From Denitrobaculum sp965232285 (lineage in GTDB: Bacteria > Pseudomonadota > Alphaproteobacteria > Kiloniellales > Kiloniellaceae): a stretch of 64,000 nt of DNA. Positions within the stretch are counted from its first letter, which is position 1. Each line of letters begins with the position of its first letter. The DNA lies in NCBI GenBank assembly GCA_965232285.1, contig CBDDPL010000004.1, forward strand, positions 2,480,001 to 2,544,000. The letters are read 5' to 3'. Both the position numbers and the translations under genes were made by a program. Positions 41,801-51,257 of this stretch are shown piece by piece. Below the pieces are notes generated by a model that did no database searches, had not been told where the DNA came from, and saw only the letters and a list, made by a program, of their open reading frames with translations.

Positions 41801-44029
41801 CTAGAACCGGAGCTTTACGCCGCCGCCGAACAGGCGCGGCTGACCGGCGCTGCCGGTGAAGACCGGCGTGCCGCCCGGCGACGTGCCGAAGGGAAAGGCG
41901 GTGATTGCGTAGTCTTCGTCGGTCACGTTCTCGGCGAAGAGATAGGCCTCGAAAGAGCCTTCGACGTAACGCGCACGCAGATTGACAAGCCCATAAGACT
42001 CAAGCGGTTTTGTATTGCCGATATCCGCCTCTCGCTCGCCCACATATTGGTACTCCGCCCCGAAGCTGATCTCGCCCGGCAGACCCAGAGAGTCGGCGGT
42101 AAAACTGTAATCCGCACTCACACTCGCCGTGACATCGGAAGCGTTGGGCACATCACCGCCGACAAGCGCGCCGGTCGCCGGATCAGCGTCCGTGATCTCC
42201 GTCTCCAGGTATCCGATCGAACCGCGCAGGATGAGCCCTTCCATCGGCAGGGCCGTGACTTCCAGCTCTCCGCCGTAGGTTTCCGTGTCGGCGTTCTCGA
42301 TCCTCGCGGTGAAGGTCGCAAAGTCGAAAGCGCTTAATTGTTCATCCTTGGTGTCATTGAAGAAGACCGCCGCGCCAAAACGGATCCGGTCGTTCAGGAA
42401 AGCGCCGCGCAGGCCGACTTCGTAGCTGTCCGTCGTGGCCGTATCGAATTGGTCGACGACGGTGCCCGGACCGCGCGCAAGGTCGGTATCGAAGCTCGAA
42501 AAACCGCCAGCCTTCGCACCGCGCGCAATGGAGGCATAGGCGTTGAGGTCGTCGGTCAGCGCGGCCTTGGCCGCGAAGCGCCAGGTCGCAAAGCGGAAAG
42601 ATTCAGACTGGCTCTGGTCGTTGACGACGGGAACCAGCGCCGCGGGGCCAGAGGTAAAGCCGCCCTCGAACTCCTCCCGCTCATAGGTGTAGCGCAGCTC
42701 ACCATCGAGGCTCAGCCACTCCAGGACAGGAACCGTCACGGCTGCAAAGGCGTCATAACTCTGGGTCTTGATCGCGGAGGAGAAGGTACCGGTAAGCAGC
42801 GGTACCGGGGTCGAGATGTCCAGGAAGGCATCCTGGTCGAAATCCGAGTAGAAGAGATTGCCGCCGAGGATCCAGTCAAAACCTTCCGTGCTTCCCGCCA
42901 GTCTGAGCTCCTGGTTGATCCGGTATTCACGATTATCCTGATCGGCGAAGTCGATGGCGGGGTTGTCGAAGAACGCACCAGGCAGACCGGTGAGAGCGCC
43001 AAACAGACGGCCGTCCGTCTGGTCGTTGAAAAACTCAAAGTCGCCGTAATGGAAACCCGTGATGGAGGTCAGTTCCACGTCGTCGAGGTCGTGGCTGATC
43101 GTCACCCCGGTCTGCGCATTGTTGGTAATCTGTTCCGGTTCGACGTCGAGGCGGACCCTGGGGAACTGCGGATCTTCGGTGAAGGTCCGCAGCAGAACCG
43201 TCTCGTCCTGCCGCTCGAAGCGGCTGAAGATCCGAATGTCCGTGGCATCGCCGGCTTCGATGGAAAGCGTGCCCAGAAGATTGACCGTATCGAAGCCGCG
43301 GATGTCACCGCCGATATCGTTGGAAACGTCGCCATCGCGCCGGACGTACTGGGCCGCAACGCGTCCCGCCACCCGGTCGGAAAGGGCGCCGCCGGCGATG
43401 CCGGTCACTTTCCTTTGCCCCAGATTGCCACCCTCGGCCGCAACACTCAGTTCCGGATCGGCGTTGGGCGTGGCTGTCACGACACTGATCGCACCGGCCT
43501 GCGCGTTACGGCCGAAAAGACCGTTCTGCGGCCCGCGCAGGACCTCGACGCGTTCGACGTCGAGCAGGTCGCCGTCAATGGCTCCGAGCGGAACGGGCAC
43601 GCCGTCGATGAAGTAACCGACCGAATTGTCATCGGGCGCGAAGCCGCCGCCGATATCGCCCACACCGCGAATATTGAACCTGTTGAAGCCGCGGACACCG
43701 CTGTCGATGAAACGCACGTTCGCGGCCCGGCGCGCCAGGGCACCGTTCTCGAACACCCGCGCATTTTCGAGTTCCTCGCGTTCGATGACGGTAACGCTGA
43801 GCGGCACGTCGACCGAACGTTCCTCGCGTTTTCGCGCCGTGACGGTAATGGGGTCCAGCAGAATCGCATCCGCGCTGTCTTCAGCTTCCGTTGACTGGGC
43901 GCGTTCCTGGACCAGTTCCTGGGCCTGCGCCCTTCGCGTGTCCGCGAGCAACATGCCGCAGATCACCAGGACCCAGATACCAGTCGAACAACTGAAAGCT
44001 ACGCTCTTCCCGAAACCGTCGAGCTTCAT
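41801..44029 (-). CDS. TonB-dependent receptor (second), FyuA-like
   Basis: A 742-residue outer-membrane receptor; signal peptide to about residue 37. The TonB-box/plug start is ILLDPITVTARKREERSVDV, followed by PLSVTVIEREEL, FNIRGVGDIGG, YFIDGVPVPLG and VEVLRGPQNGLFGRNAQAGA. The RGPQ-LFGRN wording is that of the FyuA-like branch. The barrel ends RLFGGGVKLRF with C-terminal Phe. ATG 44029 follows from the signal peptide; 84 bases upstream lies an operator shared with the third receptor. First gene of the receptor-MFS-ABC-ABC-methyltransferase operon. Confidence 0.9.
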   Translation of the reverse strand: MKLDGFGKSVAFSCSTGIWVLVICGMLLADTRRAQAQELVQERAQSTEAEDSADAILLDPITVTARKREERSVDVPLSVTVIEREELENARVFENGALARRAANVRFIDSGVRGFNRFNIRGVGDIGGGFAPDDNSVGYFIDGVPVPLGAIDGDLLDVERVEVLRGPQNGLFGRNAQAGAISVVTATPNADPELSVAAEGGNLGQRKVTGIAGGALSDRVAGRVAAQYVRRDGDVSNDIGGDIRGFDTVNLLGTLSIEAGDATDIRIFSRFERQDETVLLRTFTEDPQFPRVRLDVEPEQITNNAQTGVTISHDLDDVELTSITGFHYGDFEFFNDQTDGRLFGALTGLPGAFFDNPAIDFADQDNREYRINQELRLAGSTEGFDWILGGNLFYSDFDQDAFLDISTPVPLLTGTFSSAIKTQSYDAFAAVTVPVLEWLSLDGELRYTYEREEFEGGFTSGPAALVPVVNDQSQSESFRFATWRFAAKAALTDDLNAYASIARGAKAGGFSSFDTDLARGPGTVVDQFDTATTDSYEVGLRGAFLNDRIRFGAAVFFNDTKDEQLSAFDFATFTARIENADTETYGGELEVTALPMEGLILRGSIGYLETEITDADPATGALVGGDVPNASDVTASVSADYSFTADSLGLPGEISFGAEYQYVGEREADIGNTKPLESYGLVNLRARYVEGSFEAYLFAENVTDEDYAITAFPFGTSPGGTPVFTGSAGQPRLFGGGVKLRF

Positions 44030-44112
44030 CACCCTACTCCCCCGATTGGCAAGCAGCGCCCCGGGAAGAACCAGCACGACGATCCCGACACCGCTTCCCG
44101 AAAGCCGCACAA

Positions 44113-44133
44113 CTTGCGAATGACTTGCAACTA
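44113..44133 (-). promoter_or_regulatory. Conserved operator upstream of the second TonB receptor
   Basis: On the minus strand TGCAAGTCATTCGCAA, nearly identical to TGCAAGTCATTTGCAA at 47754-47773 upstream of the third receptor. The two half-sites and placement between receptor and AraC gene suggest it is the AraC-type activator site. Confidence 0.6.
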
Positions 44134-44221
44134 CGCTGTTTACGGGATCAGGCGAGGTGGCGAACAGACTGATGCCATAGGCGATCGGGCGTTTTTTATA
44201 GGACAAAGGACACAGGCTCCC

Positions 44222-45178
44222 TCAGGCCCGTGGCAACTCGCTCGGCCAGATGCCGAACTTGCGATGGAAAGCGGTGGAGAAACTGCTCTGGTGTTTGTAG
44301 CCGACCAGATAAGCGGCCTGTGATACGGTCCATCCTTCCCCGACGATGCCTTCTCGCGCCCGCTCGAGACGCACGTCACGCAGGAAGGCAACAACCGATT
44401 GACCGAAGGCCGCGTTGAACTTGGTTTTCAGCGTCGTGACACTGACACCGGCATCGCGCGCGAGGTCCACCAGCCGGTGGTCGCCGTCCGGTTCGGCGAG
44501 GAGCCGGTCCCGGATCCGGGTCATTTTCTTTCTGTCTCGGGCCGAGACCGAGGCGGCATTCGCGGCCGCGTCGTCCCGCGTCTGGAGGCCGTAGGCCAAG
44601 AGTTCCAACGCGCAGCTCTCGGCCAGGAGGCCCAGCACACAATCGTCCGTATCCGACAGACAGATCCGCAGCGCCCGCCCGCAGAGATCGGGCTCGACGG
44701 GAAACTGCTCGACCAGGTTGCGCGACATCTTCGCGTGAATACGTTCCGCAAGCTCATCTTCGACCGCGGCATCGGACGATACCTGAACGAAGAAATCGCG
44801 GTAACGCTTGCCCGACAGGAACTCCCCTTCGAGATGAATATCCGACGCCATGGCGACCAGGAGCGCCCTGTTCGGTTGCAGAAGGAAGCTCTCCGAGGCC
44901 GCATCGCCAACCCGCACTTCGCTGCTTTGGAACGGCAGGCGGATGATAAACTGTCCGGCGACCGTAGACTTCACACGTTCACTGCGCAGTGCCAGCAGAT
45001 CGTTGGCCATCATGTCGCAGCCGGATGAGAGTTGCCGGCGGCTGAAGACGCCCTTGAAGGGCGCCTTGTTGTGACCGCCGTCCAGCCGGTCGACGATGAT
45101 CTCCTGCCGCTTCAGGCCGAATTCCCGACCGTAGCTGTCGAGTTCCTGCTGCGTAATGATCCTTTCCCTGCCCGTCAT
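44222..45178 (-). CDS. AraC-family regulator (YbtA/PchR-like), first of two paralogs
   Basis: A 318-residue regulator; start ATG 45178 (MTGRERIITQQ). The long N-terminal sensor is followed by the HTH pair at about 220-318: HRLVDLARDAGVSVTTLKTK, FNAAFGQSVVAFLRDVRLER and GWTVSQAAYLVGYKHQSSFS, FHRKFGIWP. The paralog at 47864-48826 shares the architecture and much sequence. PchR/YbtA-type regulators bind the ferric siderophore and activate the receptor gene. A candidate Fur box lies about 175 bases before the start. The receptor is coded next in the same direction. Confidence 0.87.
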   Translation of the reverse strand: MTGRERIITQQELDSYGREFGLKRQEIIVDRLDGGHNKAPFKGVFSRRQLSSGCDMMANDLLALRSERVKSTVAGQFIIRLPFQSSEVRVGDAASESFLLQPNRALLVAMASDIHLEGEFLSGKRYRDFFVQVSSDAAVEDELAERIHAKMSRNLVEQFPVEPDLCGRALRICLSDTDDCVLGLLAESCALELLAYGLQTRDDAAANAASVSARDRKKMTRIRDRLLAEPDGDHRLVDLARDAGVSVTTLKTKFNAAFGQSVVAFLRDVRLERAREGIVGEGWTVSQAAYLVGYKHQSSFSTAFHRKFGIWPSELPRA

Positions 45179-45352
45179 TGGCTGCCGTCCCGCGCTTTGG
45201 GTTGAGTTTCCACGCAGCAGTGACGCCGATCGCACCGCCCCGCCAACAGGGCCAACCTCAGCCGCCGCCTTGGCACCGGGCGTCGCGCGAAACGCGGCAA
45301 GCACCGCCGCGATACTGCGTCCCGCAAGTGTCGCCAAGCCGGACAGGAATAT

Positions 45353-45380
45353 CAATAAGATTGAGAAGCATTCGCATTTA
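45353..45380. promoter_or_regulatory. Candidate Fur box upstream of the AraC gene
   Basis: Contains ATTGAGAAGCATTCGCATTT, close to the 32331-32354 site (both share TTGAGAA and ATTCGCATT). It is placed upstream of the regulator gene and would link it to iron status. Confidence 0.5.
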
Positions 45381-45457
45381 GAGGATTCAGGGGGCTGTCG
45401 CCATCCGCTGGCCTGTGCAGAAAGCTCTATGGCGACAGCCCCCATAGTCCTCATCCT

Positions 45458-47644
45458 CTAAAAGCGGATCTTGGCGCCAATGCCGAACTGCCGCGGCAAG
45501 CCCGGTGTACCGACCGACACGGGATCGCCGCCGGGTGTGGAGCCGAAACGAAAGCGGGTCTCCGCGTAGTTTTCGTCCAGGAGATTGGTGACGAAGCCGT
45601 AGACCGAGAAGCGCTCCGAATCCCAGCCTGCGCGCAGGTTGACGACGTCGAAGGAATCAAGGTCGAGGCTGTTCTGCGGGTCCGCGGTGCGCGAGCCGAC
45701 ATATTGATACTCCGCCCTGCCGAAGAGGCCGCCGTCGATGCCCAAAACCGCGAGCGGGTGTTCATACTCCGCGGCGAGGTTAAAGGAGGTCGAAGGCGCG
45801 AAGGGAACCTCGTTGCCGGGCGAGACGGAAGGGTCCTCGGAGGCGGTGATCTCCGTCTGCAGCAGCGCCAGGCCACCCGACAGCGTCAGGCCCGCGATCG
45901 GCCGGACCGCGGCCTCGAGTTCAAGGCCGTAGGTTTCGGTATCCAGGTTCTCGATCACGGACTGGAAGGTCAGCGGCTGGAACACCTGAACGTGCTCGTC
46001 CTTGGTGTCGTTGAAGAAAGCCGAGGCGGCGAAAGAGGCCCTGCCATCAAGCAGCGTCCCGCGCAGGCCCGCTTCATAGCTCCAGGTGAAGGCGGAGTCG
46101 AAGGTGCTGGTGGCGAAGCCGTTGGCCACATCCGTGTCGACCGCCTGAAAGCCGCCTGATTTGGCACCGCGCGAAATCGATGCAAAGCCCGTCAACGCCG
46201 GCAGGACATCGCAGGTCACGGCGGCCCGGCCGGTGACGAGATTGAAGTCCAGCCCTTCCTGTTCCCGGGAGTCGGCGCCGAGCGTCCCGCCGGAACGATC
46301 CGTGAAGCTGCCGTCGAAGTCCTTGAACTCCCGGGTAAAGCGCAAACCGCCGATGAGGTTCAGCCGCTGACCGACCGGCACGGTGACCTCGCCGAAGCCC
46401 GCATAGCTGGTGGTGGTGAACTCGTTGTCGAAATCACCGAAGATGAACCCGGCGCTGTTGAAGGTGAAGTCGAGTTCCAGATCCGACCGGAAGACATTCA
46501 CGCCCGCCACCCAGCGGGTGCCGCCCGCCAGTTCGCCGTCGAGCCGCAGCTCTTGCGAAAGCTGGACATCGAGGTCGTCAATCGTGCGAAAGCGGGCGTC
46601 AGGATTGTTAAAAAATGCCGGCGGAAAGCCCGTCAGAGCGCCGAAAACCAGACCGTCGCTGTCGTCCGAAAAGAAGCTGGAATCGTAATACTGAAATCCG
46701 GTCACGGAGGTCAGCGTGACCGATTCGAAGTCGTGGCTGACCGTCAGTCCGGCGCCGAGCGTTTCGAGATCGTAATCCGGTGGAGTGTCAAAGAAGACTT
46801 CCGGAAACTCCGGGTTCTCGAAAAACGCGCTCAGGGGCTGTTCGTCGTATTTGCCATAGCGCAGCGCCAGGGTGACATCGCTATTGTCCCCAGGCAGCCA
46901 GGTCACCTTGCCATGGAGGTTCGCAAGGTCCTGTTCACGCAGGGACTCGCCGGAATTGAGGTCGCGGACGTCACCGTCGCGTGTCTCGAGCTGCACCGCC
47001 ACGCGCGCGGCCAGGCTGTCGCCCAAGGGACCGTTGGCCAGCGCCGTGACGCGGCCGGCATCGAAGTTCCCGACCTCCCCGCCGATCTCGAAGGAGGGCT
47101 CGAAGGTCGGCGATGCCGTGGTGATGTTGATGGCACCGGCCTGCGCGTTGCGGCCATAGAGCGTGTTCTGCGGGCCGCGCAGAACCTCGATGCGTTCGAT
47201 ATCGAAAAATTCCCGGTCCTGCGCCCGCACCGGGACTGGCACGCCGTCAATGAAGACCGGCGCCGAAGTGTCGTCCGACGATTGCGGGAAAAAGGAACCG
47301 ACGCCCCGGATGTTCGGGATATTGCTGCCACGTGCCCCCGTATCGACGAAGTTGAAGCCGGGCACAGTCCGGCCAAGGGAGCGGGCGTCATGCAGATCCT
47401 GCCGCTCCGCGTCGCTCGACTCGATGACCGTGATCCCGAAGGGAATGCGCTGCAAGGGCTCTTCCAGCTTCCGGGCCGTGACGGTAATCGGATCGAGAAG
47501 CGTCGGGTCGTTTTCCTTTCGCCCCGCCTGCTCTTGGACCTGATCCTCCTGCGCAAACACCTGTTCGGCTGGCAGCGTCGTGGCAACGAGGATGGCGCCA
47601 CCAAGTAGCGCGCGGGAAAATGACGTTCGTTCAGAAACAGACAT
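45458..47644 (-). CDS. TonB-dependent receptor (third)
   Basis: A 728-residue receptor paralogous to the second one: signal peptide to about residue 31 (PAEQVFAQ), LLDPITVTARKLEEPLQRIP, FGITVIESSDAER, IPNIRGVGSFFPQSS, VFIDGVPVPVRAQD and IEVLRGPQNTLYGRNAQAGA in the plug; the barrel ends QFGIGAKIRF. ATG 47644 is set by the signal peptide. It is followed by no transport genes of its own, so it probably feeds the same inner-membrane importer or another one. Confidence 0.9.
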   Translation of the reverse strand: MSVSERTSFSRALLGGAILVATTLPAEQVFAQEDQVQEQAGRKENDPTLLDPITVTARKLEEPLQRIPFGITVIESSDAERQDLHDARSLGRTVPGFNFVDTGARGSNIPNIRGVGSFFPQSSDDTSAPVFIDGVPVPVRAQDREFFDIERIEVLRGPQNTLYGRNAQAGAINITTASPTFEPSFEIGGEVGNFDAGRVTALANGPLGDSLAARVAVQLETRDGDVRDLNSGESLREQDLANLHGKVTWLPGDNSDVTLALRYGKYDEQPLSAFFENPEFPEVFFDTPPDYDLETLGAGLTVSHDFESVTLTSVTGFQYYDSSFFSDDSDGLVFGALTGFPPAFFNNPDARFRTIDDLDVQLSQELRLDGELAGGTRWVAGVNVFRSDLELDFTFNSAGFIFGDFDNEFTTTSYAGFGEVTVPVGQRLNLIGGLRFTREFKDFDGSFTDRSGGTLGADSREQEGLDFNLVTGRAAVTCDVLPALTGFASISRGAKSGGFQAVDTDVANGFATSTFDSAFTWSYEAGLRGTLLDGRASFAASAFFNDTKDEHVQVFQPLTFQSVIENLDTETYGLELEAAVRPIAGLTLSGGLALLQTEITASEDPSVSPGNEVPFAPSTSFNLAAEYEHPLAVLGIDGGLFGRAEYQYVGSRTADPQNSLDLDSFDVVNLRAGWDSERFSVYGFVTNLLDENYAETRFRFGSTPGGDPVSVGTPGLPRQFGIGAKIRF

Positions 47645-47753
47645 GTAGCGAATCAAGGTGCTCCCCCAGCGATCTTTCTCCGAGGGCCCTGCCCCCGCTT
47701 CAACAAACTGCGGTGTCGTCAATCCGATTCAGAGGCCTGCGAACGGCTTCCAA

Positions 47754-47773
47754 ATTGCAAATGACTTGCAGTA
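47754..47773 (-). promoter_or_regulatory. Conserved operator upstream of the third TonB receptor
   Basis: Minus strand TACTGCAAGTCATTTGCAAT, the counterpart of 44113-44133; 110 bases before the receptor start. The same position relative to the gene in two paralogous units argues for shared control. Confidence 0.6.
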
Positions 47774-47863
47774 TCAAGGCTGAAACAGACTTAGACGAAG
47801 CCTGGGGAGATACGCCAGAAAGCAGGTTTATGCGGAAAGCCAATTTCCGTATGCGCAAAGCTG

Positions 47864-48826
47864 TCAGCAGTGCCGCAGCGCGCTTGGCGCAACCCCGAAC
47901 TTGCGCCGGAAAGCGGTCGAAAAATTGCTCTGGTGCCGGTAGCCCACGAAGTAGGCCGCCTGGGACACACTCCAGCCTTCCAGTTCGATCCCGTCCCGGG
48001 CACGCTCCATCCGCACATCCCGCAGGAAGGCAAAGACCGTTTGCCCGAACACCTCGGGGAACTTCGCCTTCAGGGCACTGACGCTCAAGCCGGCGTCGCG
48101 CGCAAGCTGGCTCAGGGAATAGGCCCGTTCAGGCTCCGCCACGATCCTGTCGCGCACCGCAAGAAGCTTGGCCCGGTCCGGCGAGGAAACCCGCCTCAAA
48201 CGATCCTCTTGCAGATGCGAGGTGGTCTGCAGCGCCCGCGCCAGAAGTTCAAGCGCACAGCTTTCCGCGAACAGCCGGCCGATGCAGCCCTCGGCCAACG
48301 GCGAAAAGAGTTCCTGCGCCAGAAGCGCCGAACGCCCCGACATTTCCATGGGCGCGATCTCGGTCGCCCGCAGGAGTTTTTCGACGCGTTCGGCGACTTC
48401 CTCGTCAAGCAGATCCTCGGGTCTGGTCCGGACCAGCAGTCCGCGGTAGTACTGCCCGGCCTCGACGCGGTTCACCAGGCGCGCGGAATCCGAGACCGAC
48501 ACCACCGCCGCGGTCCCGGCCTTGAGGTGCAGTCGACCTTTCGAACCGAAAGCGCAGTCCGCAGTTACACCGGCGAGCGAGACCGCGATGGTCAGCGACC
48601 TCGGGACCATACCGTCGTGCTCACTTTCGCGCAGGCTCTGCAAGTCGCTGGAATAGAGGCTGACGCCGAACGGAAGCGCATGGAACCCGACCCGCCCCTC
48701 GAACATCTCACTATGTCCGCCGGCCTCGTGGAAGTTCGGTGAAACCCGCGAATAATGGTAACCAAAGCTCTCGGCAGCTTGCGCAAATTCGCCGTTCGAA
48801 AGGACGTCGTCCTTATTTTCCATCAT
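47864..48826 (-). CDS. AraC-family regulator, second of two paralogs
   Basis: A 320-residue regulator like the one at 44222-45178. The C-terminal HTH pair reads YSLSQLARDAGLSVSALKAK, FPEVFGQTVFAFLRDVRMER and GWSVSQAAYFVGYRHQSNFS, FRRKFGVAP. The sensor part has ESCALELLARALQTT in common with its paralog (ESCALELLAYGLQT). It controls, by position, the third receptor. A Fur-like sequence at 48961-48982 lies upstream. Confidence 0.87.
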   Translation of the reverse strand: MMENKDDVLSNGEFAQAAESFGYHYSRVSPNFHEAGGHSEMFEGRVGFHALPFGVSLYSSDLQSLRESEHDGMVPRSLTIAVSLAGVTADCAFGSKGRLHLKAGTAAVVSVSDSARLVNRVEAGQYYRGLLVRTRPEDLLDEEVAERVEKLLRATEIAPMEMSGRSALLAQELFSPLAEGCIGRLFAESCALELLARALQTTSHLQEDRLRRVSSPDRAKLLAVRDRIVAEPERAYSLSQLARDAGLSVSALKAKFPEVFGQTVFAFLRDVRMERARDGIELEGWSVSQAAYFVGYRHQSNFSTAFRRKFGVAPSALRHC

Positions 48827-49305
48827 CCAGCTCTAAGTCGTCCGCAACGTTTCACGATTTACGGAAAAACAGGTTTTGAGTTCACGTCCGAACTCCGCAG
48901 CCTGCGATCTGGCGCAACACGCACTTCACATTGGCTGAATAAGGCATACTCGTCAACGCGATTGCGACGCATTCTCGTTTATATACCTCCAGCCGCTATG
49001 GCCAATGAGCGCTTCTTGCTCCAGGGTTCGGATCTAGGCAGTCAGGAAAAAGATTTGATCTGGCCCTAGGAAACCAAGCCTCGCCGCCATAGCTATGGTC
49101 TGCAGCTATGGTCTGCGGCCCAGTTTGAAGAGTGTTTTTAATATTAGATCCCGGTTAGATGGTCCCACCTTGGCGGATCCATCACACGGTCGTGTCGACG
49201 TCCCTGCTTGCGCGGCTCCTCGCCCGCCGCCGTTCCGCTTGCCGTCAAAGCGCTGAAATGCGAGGAAGGCGCCGCACAACGAAGATCGCATGAAGGAGAG
49301 CAAAG
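48827..49305. other. Intergenic region with a Fur-like site
   Basis: About 480 bases between the last AraC gene and the divergent DUF2333 gene. At 48961-48982 the sequence ATTGCGACGCATTCTCGTTT resembles the other candidate Fur boxes. The rest holds promoter-like AT-rich stretches but no gene or terminator that I can support; a duplicated GCTATGGTCTGC occurs near 49090-49112. Confidence 0.45.
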
Positions 49306-50265
49306 GTGCTCGCAGCCGAAACGAGATACGCGCTCAGCCAGTGGTTCACCGCGCGCAAGAAACTGACCATCGGGCTGGTGATCCTGCTGGGGCTGGTGAT
49401 TTTCTACCCCATCGGCATGCTGGTCTCCCATCAGATCAACGACGATGTGGACTTCGCACCGGCGGAGGCCCAGGTGCCCCCGGGCGGCAGCCGGGCGGTC
49501 GCCATGGCCGTGGCGCTGATCGAGCGCGAAGTGGAGCAGACCGGCTGGGTCGCGAACAAGCCCTTCCCCTTCCCTTCTGCCCTGCTCGACAACATGCCGA
49601 ACTTCCAGATCGGCCTGATGTACGCCATGTCGCGCTTTTCCATCGAGATGACCGACGAGCTCGGCCGCTCACGCGGCTCCAGCCAGGTCGACCCGGACCT
49701 GGATAAGGCCTCGGGACTGCTGAAGTACGACGGTACCATCTGGATCTGGGAGCCTTCGACCTCCCTCCTGCCGACCGCCAGCGCCGACCGTCAGTACATC
49801 GCCGGCATGAAATCCCTGAACCTCTATAACGAACGCCTGGCGCAGGGTCAGGCCGTCTTCGACCGGCGCGCCGATAATCTCATCGCCTTTCTCGACCGGG
49901 TCGGCGCCGACCTGGGCAGTTCTTCCGCGGCGCTCGACCTGCGCGCCACCGCCTCCTCGGCCGGCTGGTTCGATCTGTCGGCCGACGATGTCTTCTACGC
50001 CACCAAGGGCCGGCTCTACGGCTATCACATGATCCTGCGGGAACTGGGTCACGACTTCCAGGACGTGATCTCGGAGAAGAAGGTCGGGCTGGTCTGGCAG
50101 AAGATGCTGGAGAACCTGCGCACCGCCGCCGCGATGGATCCGCTGATCATCTCCAACGGCTATAACGACGGCCTGCTGATGCCGAGCCATCTGGCGGTCC
50201 AGGGTTTCTACCTCCTGCGCGCCCGCACCCAGTTGAAGGAGGTCGCCAATATTCTGCTGAAGTAG
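49306..50265 (+). CDS. DUF2333-family inner-membrane protein
   Basis: A 319-residue protein starting at GTG 49306 behind AAGGAG. One membrane anchor (LTIGLVILLGLVIFYPIGML) at about residues 20-40 precedes a periplasmic domain with AVAMAVALIEREVEQTGWVA, PNFQIGLMYAMSRFSIEMTD and VWQKMLENLRTAAAMDPLI. These blocks and the length match DUF2333. The family is widespread in proteobacteria and its function is unknown. Single gene or first of a pair with the SPOR-like gene 80 bases downstream. Confidence 0.82.
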   Translation: MLAAETRYALSQWFTARKKLTIGLVILLGLVIFYPIGMLVSHQINDDVDFAPAEAQVPPGGSRAVAMAVALIEREVEQTGWVANKPFPFPSALLDNMPNFQIGLMYAMSRFSIEMTDELGRSRGSSQVDPDLDKASGLLKYDGTIWIWEPSTSLLPTASADRQYIAGMKSLNLYNERLAQGQAVFDRRADNLIAFLDRVGADLGSSSAALDLRATASSAGWFDLSADDVFYATKGRLYGYHMILRELGHDFQDVISEKKVGLVWQKMLENLRTAAAMDPLIISNGYNDGLLMPSHLAVQGFYLLRARTQLKEVANILLK

Positions 50266-50345
50266 CGGTACCCCGCAGAAGCAGTCGCGTCGATTGCGCC
50301 CACACTTAACCCGGGCTTTACCAATTTGGCCTAAGGTTGTGGCAA

Positions 50346-51128
50346 ATGTATGTCACATCCAAACATAAGTTGCCGTTGCTGGCCGCGCTGTTTTTCGGCG
50401 TCTCCGCACAGGCTTTCGCCGCGAACGGTGTCTCCGCCGATTGCGCCTCCCATGCGACGGCGCAGGCACAAAAGCTGTGCCACGACCAGGCCATCATGCG
50501 CGACTATGCCCTTGGGCTGACTTCGGAAACCCTGGTCGACACCCCGCCGGTCTCTCTCGGTGTTACCCCGCCGCGTGAGTCCCGGGACGCCGCCGCGGCA
50601 CGCGACAAGAGCCGCCGGCCGCTGTCGCTGCTCTCTGGCGGCCTGCTCGACGGCGGGACGGCATCGCAGGCTCCCGAGGTCGCGCAAAAGCTGCCGCCAA
50701 AAGCCGAGGCCCGGCCCGCGAACACCGCAAAATCCCAAGCTAAAGCCTCGAAATCCCAGGCTCTTTCGACCCTGATCGAGCGCAGGCCTGCATCTGGCCT
50801 GGCCGGACAGGACGGCACCATAAACAAGTGGAGCACCCTTCCCGGCGACGGCACGCTGCGCCGCTACGTGGCGCTCGGCGATTTCTCGGTTCCCGATGAC
50901 GCGACCGAGGTCGCCCAGGCCTTCGATCTCTGGAATCCGCGGATTCAGCACGTTTACATCCGTGGCCGGCATTATCGGCGCGTTCTGGTGGGCCCCTTCT
51001 CCGACCGGGAAATCAAGTCCGTGAAGCTGCATCTCGATCAGCACGGCTTCAGCACCGCCTGGCCACTGCGCACGACCGCGGACGCCACCCCGGAAACCCT
51101 GATCGCCCGCTACCCCGGCGACGGCTGA
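50346..51128 (+). CDS. Secreted protein with C-terminal SPOR-like domain
   Basis: A 260-residue exported protein: signal peptide about 1-24 (LLAALFFGVSAQAFAA), a Pro/Ala/Lys-rich linker, and a C-terminal domain of about 75 residues (RYVALGDFSVPDDATEVAQAF, HYRRVLVGPFSDREIKSVKL) typical of SPOR domains that bind denuded septal peptidoglycan. ATG 50346 has AAGG upstream; an earlier TTG at 50337 is less likely. It probably acts in the periplasm at the division site; a direct division role is inference. Confidence 0.75.
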   Translation: MYVTSKHKLPLLAALFFGVSAQAFAANGVSADCASHATAQAQKLCHDQAIMRDYALGLTSETLVDTPPVSLGVTPPRESRDAAAARDKSRRPLSLLSGGLLDGGTASQAPEVAQKLPPKAEARPANTAKSQAKASKSQALSTLIERRPASGLAGQDGTINKWSTLPGDGTLRRYVALGDFSVPDDATEVAQAFDLWNPRIQHVYIRGRHYRRVLVGPFSDREIKSVKLHLDQHGFSTAWPLRTTADATPETLIARYPGDG

Positions 51129-51163
51129 ACGCAAACCACACAGCCACATCGCAACAACGAACA

Positions 51164-51191
51164 AAAGCCGTGACGCCCTCGCCACGGCTTT
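51164..51191. terminator. Hairpin terminator between convergent genes
   Basis: AAAGCCGTG pairs with CACGGCTTT around a short loop and is flanked by A and T runs, so it can work in both directions for the SPOR-like gene and the secreted-protein gene facing it. Confidence 0.7.
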
Positions 51192-51257
51192 ACATTTTCA
51201 TCTATTTCGACGTCAGAATCGCGCGCGCCGGTCAATGCCGCCCCGCGAACCGCGGCG

